From: Serinus canaria
Lineage: Eukaryota; Chordata; Aves; Passeriformes; Fringillidae
NCBI RefSeq assembly: GCF_022539315.1
Contig: NC_066313.1
Coordinates: 30,727,059 to 30,791,058, forward strand
Direction: 5' to 3'
DNA length: 64,000 nt
The notes beneath the pieces were generated by a model, which was not told the DNA's origin, searched no databases, and saw nothing but the letters and a program-made list of their open reading frames with translations. This document shows, piece by piece, positions 1 through 10,706 of the stretch (its first letter is position 1; the number at the start of each line of letters is the position of its first letter). Both the position numbers and the translations under genes were made by a program.

Positions 1-1913
1 AGTCAGGAACTAAGTTATCTTGACCACAGGACACCATCAGAGCTGTAAGGCCAAAATGAAAAATGGGGAAAAGCCAAACTGGAACAAAATAAAGCAGAAA
101 ACTGAAAGAGGGCTGGTGTCGGTGATGGCAAGAGCAAAAAGGGACTGAGAAAAGTAGAAAGGATGAACCCTATTATATGGTTTTATGCTTTAAAACACCA
201 GACCTGCAAGGGAAAATGGGAGCTAATGCCTCTCCCTTGCCTCACTGAAAGATATAAATATCAGTTAATTAACTTTCCTCAAGGACGAAGGGAAAAATTG
301 CTGAACACCTCTAAAAGGAACATAGGTAAATCAAATTCTTTGCTTGTAGTCTATTAGCCACAAAAAGGTGAAAATTATATACACGTGCATAATATGTTTT
401 CTTATAATTATATACACATATAAAAATTAAAACAATATAGATAAAAATAACTAATTACTCTCCATCTATAGTGATGCATGAAATAAGGAGTCAAAAAAAA
501 TCCCCACCAACAAAACCCTTATATTTAATGTATACTAAATAAGAGATAGTAAACACTTCACAGTAAAGCTTTATTTTGGATTTGTTTTTCATTTTGGTTA
601 TGTTTTTCAGTGTTTGACTTTGAAAAAATATTAACATTTGTCCAGGCTGGCTTGGGATGTATTTTTTTTTTTTTTTTGGTAGCAATGTCATCTTTCTTTG
701 TAAAGTGCCTCTTATCCCTGTGCTGCTGTTAGGGAGACAAAGAGAAAAGAGAGATAAAACCAGATGTGCTGGGTACTAATCTGATTGCTTAACATGTTTT
801 TCTGGAAGATGCTCTGATACTGTGATGATTCAAGCTAAATGAGAACTTGCAGATAAGTGGAACTGAGCCCCAGGTTGTCAGTAATGAACTTCAACTAACT
901 CACACTGGGCCTAAGCCCAGTAGCACTGGGCACTTTTACCTACCACAGAAGGCAATGATAAGACACGAGCACGCTGGTCTCCCTGCGGATCCAAGATATT
1001 ATACCACTTGCAGGCAAAATTACATTAGCTGCTCACTGTGCTGCAAATTTTAATGGTTTATAAGCAGCAAGAAATTACCACATTGTAAATTTGGGATAGA
1101 TGACACAAATCAGACAGACTTACAGAGGATGCTCCCTTTGCTCTCAGCTGAGTTGTACTTTATTAATATCCTGCTTTCTCTTTGTTCACAGCACTGATTG
1201 GTTTTATGAGTGGGTGAAGTGCATTTTGCTCATTTGTTTTGGTTTAGCATAGGCAAACAAGAGTAAAAGAAAAGAAGGAAAAAAGAGAGTCACTCTTGAA
1301 GCTCTCCTCTTTTCCCAGACCTCAGATCCACACTAGAGGAAAAGTTATATTAGTGGTAGGGTAAGTGCAGAGCAATTCTGACACTGTTTCCTTGATTATA
1401 TGCTTAAATGACATTGTGGTAGATGTGCTTGTTTCTGAATGGTAACATCTACCCTTTTTGCTATTTGCTTTGGGTTTCCTATTGCTGTTGCCACCAGTTC
1501 TCCTCCTAAAGCAGAGAGTAGAGTGCACACAGGACCTTGGGCCATGTGGCTGATGGCACACATACATACTTGTCTTCACCATGCACACATAAAAAAAATT
1601 CCCTCTTAGCAAAGCACTGCCCAACCCTACCCTCACTGCATCCCCTCTCTCCAGTGAATCTACCAGTGCAGCAGTGTAAGAGCAGATCTCTGCACATTAC
1701 AATTGTGTGCAAATATTTCCTGATGTCCTGCAGGCGATGGAAAAACACAGAAGTCCTGACATGAGCATCCCTCTATCCTGCCATGTTCACTAGAGAGGTA
1801 AATTTCACATATAAATTCTTGGGGGAATCACTTAGGCTATTTGGGTGAGCAGTCAGTAAGTGGATGTATATGGTTAAACCCTGAGATACAATATTTGACA
1901 CTCAGACCCACTG
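1..1913. other. AT-rich single-copy DNA, no gene recognised
   Basis: Both strands are crossed by stops at ordinary spacing. The longest open frame (about 104 codons, minus strand, 1322-1636) has no motif I recognise. A run of 16 T lies at 662-677, and an AT-rich patch at 365-460. I see no promoter, exon or repeat family here. Confidence 0.6.
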
Positions 1914-2213
1914 GGCCTTTAAAGGAAATCTAATCCAAGCCCTCTGCAATGAGTAGGGGAATCTTCAACTAGATCAGGTTGCTCCTCCAGCCTGACCTTG
2001 AATGTTTCCGGGGATGGGACATCTACCTCTGTGAGTAACCTGTGCCAGTGCACTACTACCTTCTTTGTAAAAAATGTCTTCTTTATTCTAAATTTACCCT
2101 CTTGTAGAGAAAAGCCTTTAAACATGTCCTATTGCAACAGTCCCTGCTAAAACCTTTGTTCTTATCTTCCTTATACACTTTAGGTACAAAAAGGCTGTGA
2201 TAGGCTGCCATAA
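1914..2213 (-). mobile_element. CR1 LINE fragment (3' region)
   Basis: Read on the minus strand, this follows the avian CR1 3' region. Characteristic phrases on the plus strand are a 'gatcaggttgctc' block, 'gaccttgaatgtttcc' with 'gggatgggacatctacc', 'taacctgtgccagtgc', and a run near 2130-2150 matching CR1 'cctattgcaacag...ccctgctaaaa'. It is 5'-truncated, as most CR1 copies are, and diverged, with no intact ORF. A 68-codon minus-strand frame at 1919-2125 is read-through of this repeat. The ends are set by where the match fades. Confidence 0.88.
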
Positions 2214-4813
2214 CTTTTCATTTTCTTTAACCTTGTAAAAGAGGATTTTAACTCTTCCTCTGAGACCTGAGAACTCAGGTTCACGCCACTCACTCTAGAA
2301 CATGCAGCCAGAAGTGAGGACCAAAAGCAAGTATGTTTATGCACAGGTCTGTTTCTCAAATACATTTACCTCTGAATGAGTGGGGTTAAGGTGTAATGAA
2401 TTGCATCCAGAGCAATCCATTTTCCTCTGTCTTACTGCTGAGCTCCATGCTCAGAGACACAGTAATATTGTATGCACAGCTCAGGAGATGAGCACACTTA
2501 GATTACAGCTGCCACTTGGAAGGCCAGTGAGGAGGGAGTAACAAATGCTGCATTGTCAGTTTGCAACAATAAAGAATCATTTTCATTCCTTGTGCACAAG
2601 AGCTCCAATTATAATCTAATTCAATTCAGATTAACTATGCTTTGATGGCATTTCCATTACATAAAAAATAAATTTATTAGCCAAGTATAATATGTTTTGT
2701 CTATAGTTCTAATGCTAATAAAGAGACTGTTTAACTGCTTTAATGCTGCATTTTAACCACAGTTATAAGCTATTTCCTCAAAATTTATAATCAGGGTGTG
2801 CAAATATTACTCTGGAAACTCAGAGAAAGGAAAGTTATCAGGATTTACAGGTGAGCTGCTAATAAGGGCTTATAATCCATTTGGTTTAAATCCCACCCAT
2901 TAAGAATTTTCATAAGGCTTTCATAAAAGATTCTTTCCAGGTGCTTCATCCCATGCTAATTGCATGGTCTGGTGAAAAGCAGCAAACATGATGGGATCAA
3001 ATAACACTGCTTTATCTAAAGATTGTTAAGGATTGACTGCAGGTATTTCCAAACTACAGACACTTAATCTTATTATAGCACCAGAGCTGAGTCTTTATGT
3101 TCTCTAAATGATCTTGATGGCTTCTGTGCCACCAGCCTCTCCAGCAATCCTCAGCCTGTCCCTGAGTTCCTGATTGGTTTGTATCCTGCTATTTTAAGTG
3201 CTATCCTGGGGTCTTAAAGACAGGCTGCTCACTCTTGCCCTCTCTGCCCAGTGCACAAACGGATGGAGGCTGATAGCTAATCAGGCATTCTGATTAGTGG
3301 AGCACACATTTTTGTTTCCACCCAGGGCAGTAAGGCAGAATTTGAGCTTCTACAGATGAGAACCCAAAGCAATCCTCCCTTCTCCACAAAGGAATCACAA
3401 AGTTGGATCAGCATCTGCATCACTTTGCTGGTCTTCAAGCAATCATTTGCCTTCTGGCAGACCGTGCACAGGATGCTGGCACGGAGTTTGGAGGCTGGAA
3501 GTTCTGCTCTCTGCCAAAACATGAGGGGCTTTGCAGAGTTAGAACAAACTATGAAACTGAATACTGTGAGAAAACACACTCAGCACAAACTCTACCCATT
3601 TAGAGCAGGAAAGACCCTGACAATCCATCTCAAGGTAAATGATCATTTTTGTGTAACCTGCATTTGACCTGAAATGGCCACTGCTTGGGCAGCTTGCTTT
3701 AGTCAAGAAACAGTTGTCTTGGAAGAAGCTAGATACCACAGCTCTGGAACCAGTCAAGATGGATGCAGTAACAGATGGAACATTCTGATTACTCCAGATT
3801 GATATCTATGGAAGCTCTGTTTTAATTACATTCTACAGTGACAGAAAACCAGACCCCTGCTGTACTTATGAATTACTTTCTATTCCAATTTACTTATCAT
3901 GGATGCCATTAGTTTATGTGAACAGAAATTAACATTTGTTTTCTTTTTTTCTTTCACAGTTTCTTCTCAGAACAAAAACACTTTCACTGGACAGTCATCA
4001 TGGAACCAAAACATATCTGAGGGAAAATAAAAAAAAACCCAAAACAACAAAGCACCATAAATAGCCCCCCAATGTTCTGTAGTATCTTCCAAAAGGAGTA
4101 GGAAGACAGAAATGCCAAAGACAATTTGGTCCATTAGTCAGCCTTCTCCAATTATTTATGATAAGCAATTTATCCAATCTTTTTAATTTTCTTATAGGGA
4201 AAATGAATTTTCCACAAACAGATCAGCAAGTTAATAGTTACTTTTTTGCCCTCAGTTTAAATCTTCTTTTCCTTCCTTAACAAACATCTGCAGACAATAT
4301 ATCTAAGCTTTTGAGTTTGTAATTTTTTTTGCAAGTGCAGTTGCTTACATGGGTAAGAGATTTATTATAGCAATCTAATAGATCAAGTAACAAGATCTAA
4401 TGACTGGACTCTAGAGCTGAATTAATTGACTCTGGATATGCTGCATAATTTTTTAATTTTAATTTTTTTGGGGGGACAGTTAGGGCAATTAGTCATTGGG
4501 ATAACTTAACTGGAGATAAGGCAGAATTCCTATGACTGCAAATCTCTGATACAAGACTTTCTAAAATACATTTCAGCTAAACTGGAAGATGGAAGCTACC
4601 TGTCAAACTCCATGGCCTTTGGCTTGCAGGATGCCAGGTTAGATGAGCATAGTGTTCCCTTCTGGCCTTAAAATTTATGAAGTATTTATTTCAGACATGA
4701 TCTGTACTAGTCACCTAGGTCAAATAGTGGGTCAGACATTTATGAAAAACCAGACAAGTAGATACAAGCATCACCATGGGGCAGAAAGTGGTGATCTTCA
4801 CCCTGTAAAGTGT
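2214..4813. other. AT-rich single-copy DNA, no gene recognised
   Basis: No coding signal is convincing; a 103-codon frame at 3356-3667 lacks any known motif. The part at about 2560-2800 is rich in TAAT/ATTA cores and has no repeat hallmarks, so it could be a regulatory or conserved noncoding segment, but sequence alone cannot show this. A pyrimidine tract ending in CAG at 3938-3959 resembles a splice acceptor without a supporting exon. Confidence 0.5.
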
Positions 4814-4846
4814 TTCAGGTTCAAGTTCAGGTTCAGGTTCAGGTTC
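4814..4846. repeat. TTCAGG hexanucleotide microsatellite
   Basis: About 5.5 head-to-tail copies of TTCAGG, the second copy being TTCAAG. It is open in several frames, giving alternating aromatic and arginine codons on the plus strand (FRFRFR), but belongs to no gene that I can see. The unit differs from the telomeric TTAGGG repeat. Confidence 0.9.
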
Positions 4847-5929
4847 TCAAAATGATGACCAGAAAGCTGAGGGCAACCTGGAGTTCTAATTCTGCAGCTC
4901 AAGTGACAGTGTGAAGTGAAACAACTAACACTGAAATGAAATATCATCACCTTAGATGGTATGTTACAGCTACTGAAAATGTGCTTGTGTCTTTTGCTCA
5001 TTTTTAGCCTGTAAATTAAACATAAATTTACAACTGATACATAAAGGGAAAAAAAAAATCAAACAAAACCCAACTCCCATCCAAAACCCTATCAAGACTT
5101 TATTCCAGAGTGCATGAGAAGAATCACCACCATGTTTCTGCACAAGGTGGTTACAACCTCTTCTTTGTGCCCAATGCTGGTGACACAACCTCTGAAAAGG
5201 TGCTTGGTGGAAACACCTCATAATCACACAGAAGTGGAGGCACTTCAGAGGCATTAGCTCAAACAATTAAAGAAGTAGGAGGACTGATCTGTGAGGAAAA
5301 AGATTATGAATAACTTGGGAAAGTGATGACTAAGGCACTAAGTTGGGTCTTGGTAAATTTTATGGGAGATTTTCAGTTTTGCTTGATGAAGGTCAAAGAT
5401 GTTCTAATCAAGAGCAAATGTTCAAAATGTGTGAAAAAGAAGAGGAAAAGGAGTATTTAGCCACTGCACAGGGTATAAATAAGATAGAATTTAAATGGAA
5501 AAAAAAAGTAAGTGAACATTTCTAAAATATCGGAATTTATAACAGGCAAATGATGAAGAGAAAACAGGTGGAACAATCCAATAGAACAGAATAGGGTTTT
5601 TATAGTTTTAACTAACTTTTCTTATGAAAGATGTATTAGGAGTTGGGAAGACTGGAAATTGATATTTCCTAGTCCTGGGAGATGAACCTGGATAAGGCCT
5701 TGAGAAATTTTCATTTGATTTTGTAAGGTTTCTTATCTTTATTGTCCATCAAAACCCTCTGACCTGAGTCTGTCCAAGACAAGAGGCTTTCAAAAACAGA
5801 ACCCTGTTCTCCAGGTCTTTCCCCATCAAATCTTCAGAGCAAAACCATGTAACCAGGACCTACCAGGGACTACAGCCTGCTGCTGGACTCAGCAAAAAAT
5901 AAGAATGATGACTTTTTGATAAGATCCCA

Positions 5930-5930
<1 letters not shown>
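4847..5930. other. single-copy DNA, no gene recognised
   Basis: Short A runs, including one near 5050-5059, and no domain-bearing ORF. A 60-codon frame at 5343-5525 is lysine/glutamate-rich and is followed closely by a GTAAGT donor-like sequence near 5508. This is far too little to call an exon. Confidence 0.5.
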
Positions 5931-5990
<60 letters not shown>

Positions 5991-5993
5991 ATA
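5931..5993. repeat. (AAAT)n microsatellite
   Basis: About 15 uninterrupted copies of AAAT (equivalently ATAA/TTTA on the other strand). The purity suggests that it is still length-variable between individuals. Confidence 0.97.
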
Positions 5994-8318
5994 TATTTTT
6001 ACAAATCTTCAGGTCATGTTTCAGAGGCTTGTGCCTTCTTGTTCATTAATGGAAAGTCTGTATTTCATGCATGGAGTTGAATTTAATATCTACTGAACAG
6101 TAAGATGCACAGTATCTAATCTCCTGACCTGTTCGGTGAAAAAGTGCCGCAACAGTTCTCACCTTTTGCCTCCCTATTATTCATTGTTTATGTACTCCTA
6201 TCCAAATATTTAAATTATGAATAATGAGGGCTCGCAGGAAGGAAATCTAGTTCAATATTTCTTTCCATTGAGATTAATTATCTTTATTTTTCCCCTGTTT
6301 GAGTTTTGGGGTTTTTTTGCTGTTTGTTTTGTTGTTGTGGTTAGTTTTGGGTTTTTTGACTGGAGGGCCAGAACTACAAGAAAAATCACCAATTCTAAGA
6401 AGAGACAGTTTTTACCAGTTTAATGATCAGTGAATAACCAGATCCTGCAATGACCCAAGGGCTCTTGGTTCAATAGGAGTCAATGACTACTGAAGACATA
6501 AAACTTTTCTCAGCATTGATCCTTGTTTATACAGTTCAGGAAAACACTGAGAGCAGGGAAACCATGTTGATGGCAATAAGGCATTTATGGCCTTGAGAAG
6601 ATGCTGTTTCCTGGCCGTCTGTAAGTAAATACTCAAATTTTTTTCAGAATTGAAAAAAGCTGCTACAAATGATATGGAATGTTGGATTCAGAAGTACTTT
6701 AATAGCTTTAATTGCAATATAAAATATGCTGAGCTCATTTTGCATGCATCCTCCCCTTTTTAGCAGTTGGCCTTCCGTTTATTTTTGTGGAGGTGCTGGA
6801 TATTGTGTGTGTCAGGCAGCTGTTTCCAGATGTGAAGCTGAATGCATGAGGAAGAGAAAAATGGTCAGGCATGAAAAAGTAGTAAGTGAGAACTGAAAAA
6901 TAAATTTCAAGATTCTTCAGGCAATGTTCTATAGGAAAAAAAGAGATAGCTGTATCCAGATGGATCCCAAAGCCGTCCATCTGTTTGGTTTGCATGGAAG
7001 CAGTCGCCAAGCAAGGAGTGATGATTCAGCAATTAGAGTCTGAAAAGGTAATGGACCCCAAGCCAAGTTAGCTGAGCTGCTGTAGACCTCTCTCTGTCTC
7101 ATGTCAGCCAAAAAATACAGACTTATTGCCATGTTTACCAGGGACACACCATCCTCTTTGCTCTAAACCTGGTGTGGTATTCTCCAGGTGTGATTCTCTA
7201 AAATTGGAAAGTTCTTAAACCCACTCTACATGTCCTACTGGATCCATCACAGCATCTACATTCTCCAAGCACTCCCAGAAGAAGTCCTGCATGTGCTGGT
7301 GAAACCTTCTGCCACACAACAGGTAGGAGAAGACTGAAAATGATGACCAGCCATAGTGTCTATCCTGGTCTTCTGGAAACTGGTTCATCATCCTAAGTAC
7401 ATTCCTCTGTGCCGAAGGCAAGGACTGGATGCAGAGTGAGCAAAGATGGGATTTTTCTCTGAAAACTCTCACTATGCAGAAGCTGGGATGCACTGAGGAG
7501 AAAAAAATGCTGACATCCCTCTAGACTCAGGTGCCAGCATAGACCAGGAAAGTACTGAGCACATGGCTGGTGACAGGCTTTATATCACCTAAAATGGGAG
7601 CTCCCACAGCAGTCCAACAGCATGAGAAATGAGCTACAGAGAGACAAAGGAAGAATGGAATGGAGCATGCTGAACAAAAAGAAAATCACATAGGGAGAAA
7701 ATGTATGGCTCTCAGCAAGACTTCTGGTAGTAAAATCTATGTTGACCATATCACCTTGCAAATCTGTTGAATGTATGTAACTATGTTTCCTCTGGATAAC
7801 ATTTGTATTGTGAAGAAAAGCCTTCGTTAAAAGATAAATATGTTTCAAAGGAAGTCTGAGTGAAGTTTTAACAGATCACACTTATACTTTTGTATAAGGG
7901 AAAAGAAATGCAACATTCAGACAGTACAAATGAGAAATTTATGGCAAGTTGCAAGTCTTCTTGTGTTGGTTTTTTTTCTTCCTCCAAATTATCAATAAGG
8001 AGGCCAGCTCAGTTTGTTTTTCTGACATTACAGCCAGCAAACTTTTTTTTTTTTCATAAGTTTGGTTGTGGATCAGAGTTATATTAAACTATTTGCATTA
8101 ACAATACTCAAGGCTATTTACCATCAAACCAGGTTGTGGACTCGACAGCCTGATTACATCATCCTTGGGAGAGGAAATGAAGTTAGCATTCATTTGAACA
8201 AAATGAAATAAATTTAGGCATTTACTAAAAATCATTAAATCTCATCTCCCACTCAGTTTCAATAGGGATAAAATTCAGCAGACTAGGTAAAAGGGATCAT
8301 CTCAGGTATCCTGACTCT
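5994..8318. other. single-copy DNA, no gene recognised
   Basis: No recognised gene or repeat family. A G/T-rich patch lies at about 6300-6360 and a T run near 8041-8054. Open frames of up to about 92 codons on both strands overlap each other and show no known protein family. Confidence 0.5.
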
Positions 8319-8389
8319 TGCCAGTATTTTGTTAAGAGCTATTAATTTAAAAAGTGCATTTTAATTCAGACTAACACAAAATACTGGCA
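8319..8389. repeat. 14-bp inverted repeat spanning the first duplicated unit
   Basis: TGCCAGTATTTTGT at 8319-8332 is the exact reverse complement of ACAAAATACTGGCA at 8376-8389. The second duplicated copy carries the same right arm at 8434-8447. The left arm lies immediately outside the duplicated unit. Confidence 0.9.
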
Positions 8390-8448
8390 TTAAGAGCTAT
8401 TAATTTAATAAGTGCATTTTAATTCAGACTAACACAAAATACTGGCAT
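8333..8448. repeat. 58-bp tandem duplication (two copies)
   Basis: Positions 8333-8390 and 8391-8448 are the same 58-base sequence twice, head to tail, beginning TAAGAGCTATTAATTTAA. They differ at one base that I can find (A versus T at unit position 17, i.e. 8349 and 8407). The copies abut exactly with no spacer. The near identity points to a young duplication by slippage or unequal exchange. Confidence 0.95.
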
Positions 8449-8872
8449 ATGGAAACCAGAGATACAGGTTTACTGAACAGACCGCACTTAAAAGGCAGGG
8501 AGAGGCTATGGCCAGCAAGATCTAAAGCTTCTCTGTGGATAACCAACTGGAAAAACCAAAAGTACGAGCTATGAGTTGCTATAATAAAGAATACAAATAA
8601 AATCTTTACATCCTTAGTCATTAATGGGGCTTGTGAGAGTTTTTCCCCTGGATTGTTCCGAGTAATCACAGTTCCAAAAAAGACATTAATTAAAACAAGA
8701 TTTTGGGAATTATCTTAAAAGGATAATCTAGGATAGAGAAATGTGCCTTTAAGGGGGAATCAGAGTTTCCCAATCTGTTTAGTGTACAGGTAGATGGTGC
8801 AGAGCTGACATGGTCATAGGTTATATGCTTTGAGAGAAGGAAGAGCTTTCTGACTGTATGTTGATCTTTAAT
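8449..8872. other. single-copy DNA, nothing recognised
   Basis: An 81-codon minus-strand frame (8424-8669) covers part of it and begins in the duplicated region. No family is recognised and no repeat is seen. Confidence 0.5.
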
Positions 8873-9220
8873 CTCACAGAATCCCAGAAGCAGTTAAGTT
8901 GCAAAAGACCTTTAAGATGACCAAGTCCACCCATTAACTCATCCCTGCTAAGTGCCAAGCTCCCTCTAAGACATGTCCCCAGGTGGCACACATACATATC
9001 ATTTAAATGACCACCAGGGCTGGTGACTTAACAACTTCCCTGGGCAGATCTGTTCCAGTGCTTGAGAAACCTTTTGGAGAAGAAGTTTTTCCTAATACCC
9101 AACCTAAATGTTTCCTGGCACAAATTAAGGACTTTTCCTCTTGTCCTATTGCTTGTTTATTGGAAGAAGAAACTGACACTCATCTTGCTTGAACCTCCTT
9201 TCAGGCAGTTGTAAAGAACT
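8873..9220 (-). mobile_element. CR1 LINE fragment (3' region)
   Basis: This belongs to the CR1 subgroup whose antisense reads 'aagtccacccattaactcat', 'ggtgacttaacaacttccctgg', 'ttccagtgcttgagaaacc', 'ttttcctaatacccaacctaaa' and 'cctcctttcaggcagttgtaaag'. All of these occur in order on the plus strand, so the element is on the minus strand. It starts at the 3' end (cacagaatccc) and is about 350 bases long. Open frames here are read-through. Confidence 0.9.
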
Positions 9221-10407
9221 TACTTAGAACAAATGAAACAGAACGAATTGTACCAGCCCATGTTTGGAAGCAGGAACTTCCAAATTCATGCTGAAACAAG
9301 TAGCATGATTATGTCCTCAAAGAATGTGTCTAGATTTCATGGTAGCCCTTCATCAGTTAAACTCTTTAATTCAAGTTTGAGCTACAGCACATTCATTTGA
9401 AAAGCAAAACACACAGAGGCAAAGGTTGTTAAATTGACACAGAAGTTACTGAGTAAGTGCTGTGCTACTGGATAACACAAAATTGAAGGAGAGATCTACC
9501 AGAGTGTGAGGTTCCCTGTGGACAGCTATGCCACTGAAGGATGTAGTTGGGAGGTACTGAGCATATCCTTCCTGCTGCTGAAGCTCTGGCAGCCCATCCA
9601 TTCCCCAGCAGCAAACGGAGTTTTCTCCAAGTCCTTGACCCCTAACCTCCAGACACATCCAGATAATAATCCAAGAAAATAGCTGTTCCTGACCTGTCCC
9701 TGATTCTCCTGCAATGGGTGAGAGACTTCTGCACTGGGCAAAAGCCAAGGGGCTTGTGCCTCTTGGCACAAGCCACCCCCACAACCCTACCTTTGCTGTC
9801 TGTGTGCATCATTAGTTGCCTGTCCTGGCGCCTTGGCTGGAGTTCTCCCATGTCCACAGGCTTAGGGAAGAGATGCTCAGCCCTCCCACTCCCCACATGG
9901 TAGATTACTGCCCCACATCTCCACACAGCCTTGCTGGAAAGTGAGAGCAGAGGATCATATGGATTCTCATTCACAACTGTTTTGCATCTGTAAAAATTAT
10001 AATTCCCATCCTTTTTCTTCTCCTTGGATACAGAATGGTTTCTACTTAATGATTCAGCCCACGCTAGAAAAACACATCTATCCAGAAAACTGCCTGATGT
10101 GTTGATGATGACTTTTTTTAATCATCATCCATTTAGCATCGACAGAGATTAGTACATCTCGAAAATGTATTGTTTAACTGTAGCAGATAACACATTTTCA
10201 AATAATACAATTTTCATATTTAATCTCTAAAAAGTGGTGATTAGAAATATGACAAGTATCTGCTACATTCAGCTTGTTTTTGTAGTCTTGAAGAATGTGC
10301 ATCTCAAGCTACATTTACAGAATGAACTTCTGAAAGCAAAAAGGTCATGTCAGTTTCATAATACCATTATACTTACAAGCCGAGGTACCCCAAACAAATC
10401 CAGGTTT
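9221..10407. other. single-copy DNA, slightly GC-richer, no gene recognised
   Basis: At about 9450-9970 three overlapping minus-strand frames (112, 81 and 110 codons) and a plus-strand frame reflect higher GC and fewer stops. None shows a recognisable motif or clear splice sites. I leave them uncalled. Confidence 0.5.
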
Positions 10408-10573
10408 AGAATCATATAATTGTTAGGTTGAAAAGGACTTGTCAGATCGCTGAGTCCAATGGTTAACCCAGCACTGCCAAGCCCACCACTAAACCACATC
10501 CTCAAGTGCCACACCTAAAGGTCTTTTAAGTCCCTCTGGGGATGGTGACTCCACCACTTCCATGGGAAAACCA
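10408..10573 (-). mobile_element. CR1 LINE 3' fragment
   Basis: The plus strand reads as the reverse complement of a CR1 3' end: 'agaatcatataattgttagg', 'ccaatggttaacccagcact', 'gccaagcccaccactaaacc', 'ggtgactccaccacttcca'. It is the same subgroup as the copy at 8.9 kb. The match stops abruptly near 10573, where a different repeat-like sequence begins. Confidence 0.9.
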
Positions 10574-10589
10574 TCATCACATCTCTTTA

Positions 10590-10706
10590 GCCAGCTGGAG
10601 TCAGCTGCCCCAGCTGAGTCTCCTCCCAGCTGCCTGTGCCCTGCTGCAGGCTCCCCACAGATGGGATGATGTGAGAACCTGCAAAGTCCTTGACTCAATG
10701 TAAAGG
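10590..10706 (+). mobile_element. probable fragment of an avian LTR-type interspersed repeat
   Basis: The order 'gctgccccagctgagtc', 'tcctcccagctgcctgtgc', 'gggatgatgtgagaa' and 'ccttgactcaatgtaa' matches, from memory, a repeat common in many bird genomes (consensus-like '...ctcccagctgcctgtgc...aggccttgactctgtgtaa'). I believe that this is LTR-retroelement derived but cannot name the family. It directly follows the CR1 fragment. No coding remains. Confidence 0.45.

Noticed and set aside
3938..3959. Possible splice acceptor (T/C tract then CACAG)
   Set aside because: The sequence after it closes within about 20 codons in the best frame and shows no coding character.
4814..4846. Interstitial telomere sequence
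   Set aside because: The unit is TTCAGG, not TTAGGG, in every copy.
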